Source of the DNA: Chlorobiota bacterium
GTDB lineage: Bacteria > Bacteroidota > Bacteroidia > Bacteroidales > F082
DNA length: 17,953 nt
Direction of reading: 5' to 3'
NCBI GenBank assembly: GCA_030619415.1
Contig: JAUXBM010000007.1
Location: forward strand, 1 to 17,953
The position numbers and the translations under genes were made by a program. Positions 1 through 7,200 of the stretch are shown piece by piece; the first letter of the stretch is position 1, and each line of letters begins with the position of its first letter. The notes under the pieces were generated by a model, which did no database searches, had not been told where the DNA came from, and saw only the letters and a list, made by a program, of their open reading frames with translations.

Positions 1-79
1 CGGCTAAAAGCGAATCTGTTTCCGTCAACGCAATATAATGACAAACAAAATATGCAAGGGTCGCAATTCAGTTTATTTT

Positions 80-87
80 TAATTTCG
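80..87 (+). promoter_or_regulatory. Possible -7 promoter box before the YjbQ gene
   Basis: TAATTTCG matches the Bacteroidota -7 consensus TAnnTTTG at all fixed positions but one. It ends only 7 bases before the ATG, so a transcript from it would be nearly leaderless. I see no TTTG -33 box at the usual spacing, and no Shine-Dalgarno sequence precedes the ATG. This is a weak call. Confidence 0.22.
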
Positions 88-94
88 TTTTATT

Positions 95-499
95 ATGCAG
101 GAAACAATTCAGATAGCGACGACAGCCAGGGAGGGACTTTACGATATCACCCGTTTGGTAGAAAATGTGGTGCAACAGTCAGGAATTCAACAAGGCCTTG
201 TAAATGTTTATGCACAGGGTGCAACAGCGGCTGTTATGATCCAGGAAAATTGGGACGATTCTGTACAAACAGATGTCGTTCATTTGCTTCAAAAGTTGAT
301 ACCACGCGGAGTCTGGTTGCACGACCAGCAGGATGGAAACGGGGATGCACACTTGAAGGCCGGATTGGTTGGACCTTCCGAAACCATCCCGATAGTCAAT
401 GGAAAAATGGGTTTATCAACCTGGCAGAATATTTTCTTTTGTGAGTTCGACGGGCCACGACAGGAGAGGACAGTTATAGTGACTATACTTAGTGATTAA
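95..499 (+). CDS. yjbQ: YjbQ/UPF0047 family protein
   Basis: A 134-residue protein covering the whole YjbQ (UPF0047) family, which is normally about 130-140 residues. E. coli YjbQ has weak thiamine-phosphate synthase activity; the true physiological role is unsettled, so no reaction is assigned here. Recognisable blocks are GATAAVMIQEN (residues 42-52), the DGNGDAHLKA block (80-89) with its conserved His86, GPSETIP (93-99), and the C-terminal block LSTWQNIFFCEFDGP (107-121). In many family members the first block reads HTTAA; here the histidine position is Gln41 and the following residues are Gly-Ala, a variant I believe occurs in other Bacteroidota. The ATG at 95 gives the family's usual N-terminus; an overlapping frame from 52 resembles nothing. 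It is a single-gene unit, convergent with the thiolase operon. The family call is firm; the function is not. Confidence 0.9.
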   Translation: MQETIQIATTAREGLYDITRLVENVVQQSGIQQGLVNVYAQGATAAVMIQENWDDSVQTDVVHLLQKLIPRGVWLHDQQDGNGDAHLKAGLVGPSETIPIVNGKMGLSTWQNIFFCEFDGPRQERTVIVTILSD

Positions 500-572
500 T
501 TGAATATCATTCCTGGTGATGCCAGAGGCTCACGAGGGATCTCCATTAAGAAATCTAGTCTCCATTTAATTT

Positions 573-614
573 AGCGAAATACAATCTCTAATGATGAGAT
601 TTCTCACTTTCGCT
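573..614 (+). other. Two-tier inverted repeat downstream of yjbQ
   Basis: AGCGAAA (573-579) pairs with TTTCGCT (608-614). Nested inside, AATCTC (583-588) pairs with GAGATT (596-601), closing a 7-base loop. The result is a 7-bp stem, an asymmetric internal loop and a 6-bp stem. It lies 74 bases after the yjbQ stop and has no T-run after it on this strand, so it is not a classic intrinsic terminator. It could be a 3' end structure of the yjbQ transcript, or chance in A+T-rich DNA. The rest of 500-631 shows nothing else I recognise. Confidence 0.25.
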
Positions 615-631
615 CTAAATGACAACAATAA

Positions 632-666
632 TAAAAAAAAAGAGCCACACAAAATTGTATGGCTCT
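632..666 (-). terminator. Intrinsic terminator of the beta-oxidation operon
   Basis: Read on the minus strand, AGAGCCATAC and GTGTGGCTCT form a 10-bp stem (one G-U wobble in RNA) around a 6-base AATTTT loop, followed at once by a run of eight or nine T. It begins 18 bases after the thiolase stop codon, in the right orientation to end the leftward transcript. On the plus strand the hairpin is preceded by the A-run and followed by no T-run, so it should work mainly for the minus-strand operon. Confidence 0.85.
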
Positions 667-684
667 CAATGTTACAATCAACAT

Positions 685-1929
685 TTATCCCCTCTTGAAT
701 ACGACAGCGATAACTGTAACATCATCGCCACCCATATTGATTGTCATACCATACGGACGGTCGTCCGAAATTTCAATTTGTGCTTTATTCGCTTTCCCGG
801 TTAGTTGTTGCCAGATAGTGACTGCCTGGTGAACCCCGGTTGCACCTGTTGGGTGACCCCACCCAATTAAACCTCCGGTAGTATTCATAGGCATATAACC
901 ATCTCTTGATGTATTTCCTTCTGCAACCCAGTCGGCACCTTTGCCTTTTGGTGCCAGTCCCAATGCTTCCACAGCAAGAATACCTGCTATTGAAAAACAG
1001 TCGTGGGTTTCGATCGTTCCTATTTGATCAATGGTTACACCCGCGCTTTCCATGGCTTCTTTGGCTGCACGGGGAATGGCTTCCAGTTCAGCAGGATCAG
1101 CCGGTTCGTTGGTAATATCTCGAATGACCTGAGCCCATCCCATCACCTCAACAGTATCTTTTTTATCAACCCCTATTCTTTTCAATCCTTCTTCTGAACA
1201 AATGGCAATGCCAGATGCGCCATCAGAAACTTTTGAGCAATCAAGAACAGTCAGATGGTCAACAAAAGCTGCGCCATTGGGCTTCATTTTTAATGCCAGT
1301 GCGTAAGGATCGGGCAAGGTATTGTGGTGTTCCTGGGCTGTTTCGTCAAGGCGGGCATTTTCCATGGCATTGGCAAACCAGCGGGCCATTCCTTTTCGGG
1401 CTTTATCGAAACCATACTTTTCGTAATAAACACCTGCACGGTCACTAAACTGGCCGGGGAAGAAATAGGCATGGCCTTGTTTCCTTTTCTGATACCAGCC
1501 GGCACCTGCAAGTATATCGGCACCGTAAATGGCTTTTACCGTATTTTGAACTTCTACGCCCAGCGTAAGAACAACATCTGCTGTTTCAGCAAGCACCGAA
1601 CGAATTCCATAAGTGAGTGCAAGTCCACCTGAACCGCAGGCACCTTCAACACTTGCCGCGGGTTTCCACTGTAGTTTTTCATCGATCATCGGTACAAAAC
1701 CAGGCAAGTTGGCCTGTTTGTTAAATCGGGCTGCCATAAAATTACCAATCACCGATTCGTCAACATTGTCGGCGCCGCCTATTTGTTTGAGAACACCTTT
1801 TCCGGCTTCGCTAATGTAATGTTCCAAACCCGGACGGGGCTTTTTTGGATGGAATTCCCTGCGGCCGGTTCCCAGGGAAACGGTGTTGTAACCGGCTGTC
1901 ATATATACTTTTTTTCTTAGTTTTTTCAT
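685..1929 (-). CDS. SCP-x-type thiolase / acetyl-CoA acetyltransferase
   Basis: A 414-residue thiolase-fold protein of the SCP-x/thiolase-like branch, likely the last step of beta-oxidation (thiolytic release of acetyl-CoA) or the reverse condensation. The nucleophilic cysteine is Cys98 in VEGACGSGG. The second catalytic region is THDCFS (308-313), with His309 and Cys311. The third is the GHPTGATG loop (358-365), with His359. The THDCFS block, in place of the NEAF motif of classical acetoacetyl-CoA thiolases, is what places it in the SCP-x-like group. SCP-x-like thiolases in other phyla are often encoded beside a DUF35/OB-fold partner; none is present here. The start lies 11 bases after the dehydrogenase stop, so the two are almost certainly cotranscribed, and a strong terminator follows. 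Chain-length preference cannot be read from sequence; the neighbourhood suggests short acyl chains. Confidence 0.9.
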   Translation of the reverse strand: MKKLRKKVYMTAGYNTVSLGTGRREFHPKKPRPGLEHYISEAGKGVLKQIGGADNVDESVIGNFMAARFNKQANLPGFVPMIDEKLQWKPAASVEGACGSGGLALTYGIRSVLAETADVVLTLGVEVQNTVKAIYGADILAGAGWYQKRKQGHAYFFPGQFSDRAGVYYEKYGFDKARKGMARWFANAMENARLDETAQEHHNTLPDPYALALKMKPNGAAFVDHLTVLDCSKVSDGASGIAICSEEGLKRIGVDKKDTVEVMGWAQVIRDITNEPADPAELEAIPRAAKEAMESAGVTIDQIGTIETHDCFSIAGILAVEALGLAPKGKGADWVAEGNTSRDGYMPMNTTGGLIGWGHPTGATGVHQAVTIWQQLTGKANKAQIEISDDRPYGMTINMGGDDVTVIAVVFKRG

Positions 1930-1940
1930 GATTTCAGATT

Positions 1941-3284
1941 TTAATCAAAAAAATTATTTACAGGACCATATGCGTGAAAGAAACCGGTGAGCATTACGGT
2001 ATTTACATCATCAGTATTGTGTGCAACGCTTTGCCCTACCAAGTGTTCGCCAATTTCCTTCGAACGTTTGCCATATTTAATAGCCAGCTTCGCGCCCAAT
2101 GCTTCCATTGACTTTAGGTCGTTAACGAAGGCAGCAATTAGTTCCTCTTTTTTCTTATTCCGTACAATTGCTTTCCAGGCAACCGCCGAATCAGGTAAGC
2201 TGCCCAACATCTCATTACAATCATCCTGGAATTTTTCCAGTTCAACATATTCCTGCTTGTGTGTATCCCAAATCGCCATTGGACGTCCTCCTTTATATTT
2301 AAGGAAGCCATCTTTTTGGGCTCCGCTTGAATATTGGCCTCCCTTCACACCCTGTTCCAACATTTTGTTTAACAGTTGATGGCTGATCTCTTCATCTTCG
2401 TGGTGAGGATTCATGACACTCATGATAAAACTGACCACATCAATACCTACATAATCGATTAGTTGAAAAATTCCCATTGGCCTTACAAGATAATCCTGCG
2501 AAACTTTGTTGATCATGTAAATGGCCTGGAAAAGAGGAATGTTTTTTTCCCTGGCAAGGACTTCTGCTTCATTCATTCCATGAATGGCATCACGCATGAA
2601 ATGGCCATTGCCAATAAAGCCTGCATGATCGTTCGATGGAACAATGGTCTTCCTGAGGTTTTTAGCATAAGTGAGCGCAAATTCTTTGATTTCATCAGTT
2701 GTCTTGTCTGTTGTAATCAATTCAACCAAACGTTGCACAGCCGGCGGGTTGTAAAAGTGAAACCCAATGATCTTCCCATCCAGTCCGGCCCCGGTTTCTA
2801 AAATATTGATTGGAACCGAGGAAGTATTGGTAAAGAACCACGGATCGGTCGTACTGTTGTTGTTGATCTGTGATAGCAATTTAACCTTCAGGTCTTTGTT
2901 TTCGATGATTGCCTCAAAAACAAGGTTCGAGTTATAGGTTGCCTCCAGGTCAGTAGATGGCCTGACCACATTCATCACATCGAAAATGTACTCATCGATG
3001 ATGTCGTAATTCTCTACCAGGTCATCCCTGTCTGCATAAATTTTACGCAGCAAGACGGTCTTTTTTTCGGCGACCTTTCTTACCTGTTCTTTCAGGTATT
3101 TCATCAGTCCGGAAAGGCCTTCCGGGGATACGTCGATGGCGTTCAAAACAAAGGACTTGTCCTTGTTCTCCGGTTTTAAGGCAAGGTCGGCCATTTCAAC
3201 AGCGGTAAGCAACAAAATGCCACTGCCCATTTTTCCGGCTGAACCCAGAACCGATACATTTTGTAATCTTTCTTCGTACGTCAT
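1941..3284 (-). CDS. 3-hydroxyacyl-CoA dehydrogenase, long single-domain-pair form
   Basis: NAD-dependent oxidation of 3-hydroxyacyl-CoA to 3-ketoacyl-CoA is the likely reaction. The N-terminal Rossmann domain begins with VSVLGSAGKMGSGI (residues 10-23). The catalytic dyad is visible as His176 in GFHFYNPPAVQ and Glu188 in RLVELI, with SSVP (155-158) before them. AGFIGNG (221-227) opens the C-terminal helical domain. At 447 residues it is far longer than the roughly 280-residue Hbd/FadB2 type; the extra length lies in an enlarged segment after the first beta-alpha-beta unit (about 38-118) and a long C-terminal extension. The glycine loop reads G-S-A-G-K-M-G, one residue longer than the usual GxGxxG, which could alter cofactor fit. 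No fused hydratase domain is present. It sits directly upstream of the thiolase and downstream of the hydratase on the same strand. Confidence 0.88.
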   Translation of the reverse strand: MTYEERLQNVSVLGSAGKMGSGILLLTAVEMADLALKPENKDKSFVLNAIDVSPEGLSGLMKYLKEQVRKVAEKKTVLLRKIYADRDDLVENYDIIDEYIFDVMNVVRPSTDLEATYNSNLVFEAIIENKDLKVKLLSQINNNSTTDPWFFTNTSSVPINILETGAGLDGKIIGFHFYNPPAVQRLVELITTDKTTDEIKEFALTYAKNLRKTIVPSNDHAGFIGNGHFMRDAIHGMNEAEVLAREKNIPLFQAIYMINKVSQDYLVRPMGIFQLIDYVGIDVVSFIMSVMNPHHEDEEISHQLLNKMLEQGVKGGQYSSGAQKDGFLKYKGGRPMAIWDTHKQEYVELEKFQDDCNEMLGSLPDSAVAWKAIVRNKKKEELIAAFVNDLKSMEALGAKLAIKYGKRSKEIGEHLVGQSVAHNTDDVNTVMLTGFFHAYGPVNNFFD

Positions 3285-3318
3285 TTTAATATGTTTAAAG
3301 TTTGATGTTTAAATTTTT

Positions 3319-3362
3319 ACCCCTCCGTCCTTCGGACACCTCCCCTGATTCAGACGAGGAAT
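3319..3362 (-). repeat. Dispersed intergenic repeat, copy 1
   Basis: Read on the minus strand, this block contains GGGGAGGTG, then GTCC-GAA-GGAC (a 4-bp stem with overlapping G), then GGAGGGG. The same arrangement recurs at 7761-7804, and the left flanks also align (TTCCTC...TCAGGGGAGG against TCCTCC...TAAGGGGAGG). It lies between the hydratase and dehydrogenase genes, in their direction of transcription. It has no T-run after the hairpin, so it may modulate or protect mRNA rather than terminate it. Similar G/C-rich intergenic repeats are common in Bacteroidota genomes. Confidence 0.7.
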
Positions 3363-3409
3363 TAGTTGTGTTATTTATTCATTCTTAGTTATCAAATATT
3401 TTTTGTCTT

Positions 3410-3438
3410 AGGTCTAAGGTCTTGCTTCTCAGGTCTAA
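3410..3438 (+). repeat. Short direct repeats of AGGTCTAA
   Basis: AGGTCTAA occurs at 3410-3417 and 3431-3438, with a partial GGTCTT in between, just downstream of the hydratase stop. It looks like a small degenerate tandem array in the 155-base gap between hydratase and dehydrogenase. No function is evident. Confidence 0.4.
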
Positions 3439-3439
3439 A

Positions 3440-4213
3440 CTACCACTCCGGTTTCCTCTTTTCCAAAAATGCCTGCATCCCTTCTTTTCCTTGCTTTCCT
3501 TCGCCAAATAATGACCCGAACTCTTCAGCTTCCAGTTCTTCACCTTTTATTTGACTCGTATTTACCCCATCTCTTACAATTTTCTTTAACTTTTTAATTG
3601 CTTCCGGGCCTTTTGAAGCAATCGTACCGGCGACTTTAGTCGCCGTTTCCATCAATTCCTCAGGTTCCACCACCTTCTGCGCGAGCCCAATTCGCAGGGC
3701 ATCTTCTGCGCCAATCATATCAGCGGTCATTAAAAGGTAGAGGGCGTCACCCATGCCAACTAATCGTGGGAGTCTTTGTGTTCCGGCATATCCCGGAATC
3801 AAGCCCAGGCTTACTTCCGGTTGCCCAAATTTGGCTTTGGTGCTGGCAATACGAAAATCACAGCCCATCGCCAGTTCAAGTCCACCGCCCAATGCAAAAC
3901 CGTTTATTGCTGCAATGACAGGAATGCTCATCTTGCCAAAACTTGAAAAGGTATTTTGACCCAATCTTGAAAATGCCTTGCCGGCCTCACTGCCTTTGTC
4001 AACCATTTCGGCAATATCAGCACCGGCAACAAAGGCCTTTCCTTCGCCTGTAATTATCATCACACGAACATCATTATTGGCATTAATCTCAGCCACCAAA
4101 CTGTCCATTTCGTTAAAGAACCTGGTGTTAAGCGCATTCATCGCCTTCGGCCTGCTGATGGTAACGACAGCTATTCCGTCACTTATCTCTGTTTTCAGAA
4201 TTTGGTATTCCAT
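3440..4213 (-). CDS. Enoyl-CoA hydratase (crotonase family)
   Basis: A 257-residue crotonase-family protein, the family's usual length, expected to add water to trans-2-enoyl-CoA (crotonyl-CoA for C4). The oxyanion-hole segments are AGADIAEM (63-70) and FALGGGLELAMGCD (106-119). Both acidic residues used by true hydratases are present: Glu113 in GGGLELA and Glu133 in GQPEVSLGLIPG. That supports hydratase activity rather than one of the many side reactions of the superfamily. I chose the ATG at 4213, which gives the typical short N-terminus MEYQILKTE; an in-frame TTG at 4237 would overlap the proposed promoter. It is the first gene of the leftward block; the 155-base gap to the dehydrogenase contains repeats but no clear terminator, so read-through is plausible. 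It diverges from the metal cassette. Confidence 0.92.
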   Translation of the reverse strand: MEYQILKTEISDGIAVVTISRPKAMNALNTRFFNEMDSLVAEINANNDVRVMIITGEGKAFVAGADIAEMVDKGSEAGKAFSRLGQNTFSSFGKMSIPVIAAINGFALGGGLELAMGCDFRIASTKAKFGQPEVSLGLIPGYAGTQRLPRLVGMGDALYLLMTADMIGAEDALRIGLAQKVVEPEELMETATKVAGTIASKGPEAIKKLKKIVRDGVNTSQIKGEELEAEEFGSLFGEGKQGKEGMQAFLEKRKPEW

Positions 4214-4234
4214 AATGTTGGGTTTAAAAACTAT

Positions 4235-4242
4235 CAAATGTA
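4235..4242 (-). promoter_or_regulatory. Candidate -7 box for the hydratase-led operon
   Basis: On the minus strand TACATTTG is an exact match to the Bacteroidota consensus TAnnTTTG, 21 bases before the hydratase ATG. A run of T, rather than TTTG, lies about 22 bases further upstream where a -33 element would be. This is the best placed of the promoter candidates here, though it is based on motif matching only. Confidence 0.42.
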
Positions 4243-4359
4243 TAAATTTTAGATGTATTTATGGAAAAAACACTTCGCAGTTTAACAACAAAATAGCTGA
4301 TTTTTCAGGACTGGATTTTTATTAGGAATAATTTAACAAGTGTTTCTTCTTTTTGTTGC

Positions 4360-4367
4360 TATTTTCG
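4360..4367 (+). promoter_or_regulatory. Possible -7 box for the metal cassette
   Basis: TATTTTCG differs from TAnnTTTG at one fixed position and lies 21 bases before the ATG at 4389. No convincing -33 box is visible. It overlaps one arm (4358-4365) of an 8-bp inverted repeat whose partner is at 4290-4297, so an operator here is conceivable but unproven. Confidence 0.28.
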
Positions 4368-4388
4368 CAGCCTGTTATTTCATGCAAT

Positions 4389-4877
4389 ATGTGTATCATC
4401 TCTAAAATAGCATCACAACTATTGGTTGTCGTAACCGTATTAACATTTGCGATAAGCACTACAGGATTTACATTTTATACACACGAATGTTCACACTGCG
4501 AAACACGCCCAATTGAAATTTCCGTAGATCAATGTTGTAGTGAAATAGTTAAAGAAGTCCCTGCAGAATCCTATGGTTGTTGTGATACCGATGATACGCC
4601 GAAAACCAGATCAGGTTGTAATTCAGATGTTCGGGAAAGCAATTGTTGTGAAACGGAATTAAATTATTACCGTTTGTCGGAATGGTTTCTTGAACCAAAC
4701 GAAGAACAACTAGAAAATGAATGTTTTGCGAATGAGCTTGAAATACAGGCTTGTGAACAGGATGATGTAAACGATCATTGTTTGGCTATTCAACAGCTAA
4801 GCCCTGTTTTAAAGAAACCGAAACAACCTTTATACAGACTGTTCAACCGGGTAAAAATCGACCCGCCACTCATTTAA
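4389..4877 (+). CDS. Small exported Cys-rich protein, HYC_CC_PP-like
   Basis: A 162-residue protein with an N-terminal signal-like helix (about residues 8-26) followed by a cysteine-rich exported part. Cysteines come as CSHC (34-37) and as adjacent pairs at 49-50, 64-65 and 86-87, plus singles at 77, 112, 122 and 131. The chain ends KIDPPLI. This order (His/Cys cluster after a signal helix, Cys-Cys pairs, terminal Pro-Pro) resembles the Bacteroidota HYC_CC_PP family, although the first motif reads THECSHC rather than HYC and this protein is longer than usual. Family members have no firmly known function; a position just before a TonB receptor is typical in my recollection. The many thiols and the two genes downstream suggest metal binding in the envelope (inference). 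I used the ATG at 4389 rather than an in-frame TTG at 4353, which overlaps the promoter region. The gap to the receptor gene is 99 bases. Confidence 0.65.
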   Translation: MCIISKIASQLLVVVTVLTFAISTTGFTFYTHECSHCETRPIEISVDQCCSEIVKEVPAESYGCCDTDDTPKTRSGCNSDVRESNCCETELNYYRLSEWFLEPNEEQLENECFANELEIQACEQDDVNDHCLAIQQLSPVLKKPKQPLYRLFNRVKIDPPLI

Positions 4878-4976
4878 TTCTTTTTTCTTTAAGTCCTGGA
4901 TTTATTAGTTCGAGGGCAATCGCGGTATTTGCTTATTGAGCATATACCTTAATAATATTAATGATAAAAAGGGTAA

Positions 4977-7193
4977 ATGAAATTAAAATTAATATCAATT
5001 CTTGTTGTTTTTCTTTCAGTCACTTTTGATGCTTATTCGCAGAAAGTCAGCGGATACGTTTATGAGATTTTAGAAAATAGCAAATCACCGCTCATTGGGG
5101 CCAATGTTTACCAGGCAAATACCACAAATGGTACGGTCACCAATCAGGAAGGCTTTTATAGTATGGAATTGAACAATACTGAACAGCAGTATTTGGTCTT
5201 TAGCTTTGTGGGTTATCAGAATGATACTATTCCCGTTACAGAGGTAAATAGTACATTGTTCAATATTGTGATGAAAGAACAGAAAGAACTGGCTGAAGTT
5301 GAAGTGGTTTCCCGACAAAAAGGAGGTTTTGTTTCGCGTGCAAATACAAGGTCTATCGAGTCGATAAGTGGTCAGGGACTGAAGCAGGCAGCTTGTTGTA
5401 ATCTTTCTGAAAGCTTTGAAAACAGTGCAACTGTAAACATTAGTTATGCTGATGCGGTTACTGGCGCTAAGCATATCGAAATGCTAGGTCTGGCGGGTAG
5501 GTATACACAAATTATGGAAGAAAATATACCCAATCTTCGTGGACTTGCCCAACCTTATGGCTTGGGTTATTATCCAGGCGACTGGTTACAGTCTATCCAG
5601 GTTTCCAAGGGTTCTTCTTCGGTAATTAACGGGTATGAGTCCATTACGGGTCAAATAAATCTTGAATTGAAAAAGCCGCAGAAAAGTGAGAAATTGTTTT
5701 TAAATCTTTACGGAAACCAGTTTGGGAAATTTGAAGGTAATTTGAATGCAAGTGTAAAAATTAATGATCGCTGGAGCACGATGATTTTTCTTCATGGGGA
5801 GAACAACAGTATGAAACACGACTTTAATGACGATACTTTTCTGGATATGCCATTGGTTACCCAGATCAATGTGTATAACCGCTGGAATTACAAAACAGAT
5901 AATATCCACCTGGGATTTGGCGTACAGTATTTAACCGAGGACAGGAGAGGTGGACAGGTTACCTTTAACCCGAACGATGAAAGAACCGAAACAAACGGGT
6001 ATGGTATTGGTGTAAATACTGATCGTTTTGAGTCGGAGTTAAAGCTTGGATACATCCTAAAGAACAGGGACTTTACTAGTATTGGTTTTCAGAATCAATT
6101 TATAATGCATAAGCAAAAGTCCTTCTTCGGATTAACAGATTACGATGCGAAAGAGACCTCTTATTATGGGAACCTGATCTTCCAGTCCTACATCGGAAAT
6201 GTGGCGCATAAATACACCACCGGCATCAGCTATTTGTATGACAATTACAATGAAGTTTTGAATGATAGTGCTTTCGCCAGGACAGAAAGTGTGCCTGGAG
6301 CATTTTTTCAATATACTTATTCTGATGGGAAAAAGTTGAATATTATTGCCGGGATCAGGGGCGATTTTCATAATATTTTTGGCTTTTTATTTACACCAAG
6401 GTTTAACCTCAGGTATTCGTTTAACGATCAGAATATATTCAGGGTAAGTGCCGGAAAAGGATACCATCCGGCAAATGTGATTGCCGAAAATTCTGCTTTA
6501 TTTAACACCTCCCGAAAGGTAGTGATTGGAGCACCCTTAGATATAGAATCTGCCTGGAATTTTGGTGCCAGTTATAATCGCTATTTCACCATTAGCGACC
6601 GGGAATTGATTTTGGGGTTTGACCTGTTTTATACCAATTTTCAAACACAGGTTGTTGTTAACAGGGATACTTACCCTGATTTCATTTACATATCTAACCT
6701 TGATGGGAGGTCATATTCAACCAGTTTCCAGGCAGAAGTAAGGTGGGAAATAATTAAGAACCTGGATATTTTACTTGCCTTTAGGTACAATGATGTAAAA
6801 ACGACAATTAACCATAATTTGGTAGAACAGGATATGGTTAACAGGTACAAAGGCTTGTTATCATTGTCGTATGTTACCAATCTTCGAAAATGGCAATTTG
6901 ATTTAAACACCCAGTTAAATGGAGATTCGCGGCTTCCGAATACTTCGTTTAACCCCCCGGAATTTCAACGACCTGATCGTTCACCTTCTTACTTCATTAT
7001 TAATGCCCAGGTGACAAAATATTTCAAACGTTGGGAATTCTATTTTGGAGGCGAAAATCTCACCAACTATAAACAAGACAACCCGATTATTTCACCCCGA
7101 AACCCTTTTGGTGAGTATTTTGATGCTACCATTGTTTGGGGGCCAATAATGGGTATAAAGGCTTACGCAGGAATTAGAGTAATATTAAAATAA
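4977..7193 (+). CDS. TonB-dependent outer-membrane receptor, metal-cassette type
   Basis: A 738-residue outer-membrane receptor. Residues 1-21 form a signal peptide (cleavage probably after AYS). A carboxypeptidase-like regulatory domain follows (about 24-100: GYV, NGTVTNQEGFYSM, SFVGYQ). The plug domain spans about 125-233, and the beta-barrel runs to the C-terminus. In the plug, GLKQAACCNLSESFE (134-148) contains an adjacent Cys140-Cys141 pair, unusual in TonB receptors, and is followed by DAVTGAKHIEMLG (159-171). I recall this CC-containing plug in Bacteroidota receptors linked to copper or other soft metals; the exact substrate is not determinable. No SusD partner is adjacent, arguing against a polysaccharide role. 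The HMA-domain gene begins 7 bases after the stop, indicating cotranscription. The last residue is Lys rather than the usual terminal aromatic residue of barrels, a small oddity. Length is normal for the group. Confidence 0.88.
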   Translation: MKLKLISILVVFLSVTFDAYSQKVSGYVYEILENSKSPLIGANVYQANTTNGTVTNQEGFYSMELNNTEQQYLVFSFVGYQNDTIPVTEVNSTLFNIVMKEQKELAEVEVVSRQKGGFVSRANTRSIESISGQGLKQAACCNLSESFENSATVNISYADAVTGAKHIEMLGLAGRYTQIMEENIPNLRGLAQPYGLGYYPGDWLQSIQVSKGSSSVINGYESITGQINLELKKPQKSEKLFLNLYGNQFGKFEGNLNASVKINDRWSTMIFLHGENNSMKHDFNDDTFLDMPLVTQINVYNRWNYKTDNIHLGFGVQYLTEDRRGGQVTFNPNDERTETNGYGIGVNTDRFESELKLGYILKNRDFTSIGFQNQFIMHKQKSFFGLTDYDAKETSYYGNLIFQSYIGNVAHKYTTGISYLYDNYNEVLNDSAFARTESVPGAFFQYTYSDGKKLNIIAGIRGDFHNIFGFLFTPRFNLRYSFNDQNIFRVSAGKGYHPANVIAENSALFNTSRKVVIGAPLDIESAWNFGASYNRYFTISDRELILGFDLFYTNFQTQVVVNRDTYPDFIYISNLDGRSYSTSFQAEVRWEIIKNLDILLAFRYNDVKTTINHNLVEQDMVNRYKGLLSLSYVTNLRKWQFDLNTQLNGDSRLPNTSFNPPEFQRPDRSPSYFIINAQVTKYFKRWEFYFGGENLTNYKQDNPIISPRNPFGEYFDATIVWGPIMGIKAYAGIRVILK

Positions 7194-7200
7194 AACAGAC

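Noticed and set aside
52..444. Plus-strand open frame overlapping yjbQ
   Set aside because: Cys- and Arg-rich translation with no family resemblance; the overlapping frame from 95 is clearly YjbQ.
4878..4976. Promoter or terminator between the Cys-rich protein and the receptor gene
   Set aside because: A TTTG near 4930 has no TAnnTTTG at the right spacing and no hairpin is evident; cotranscription is assumed.
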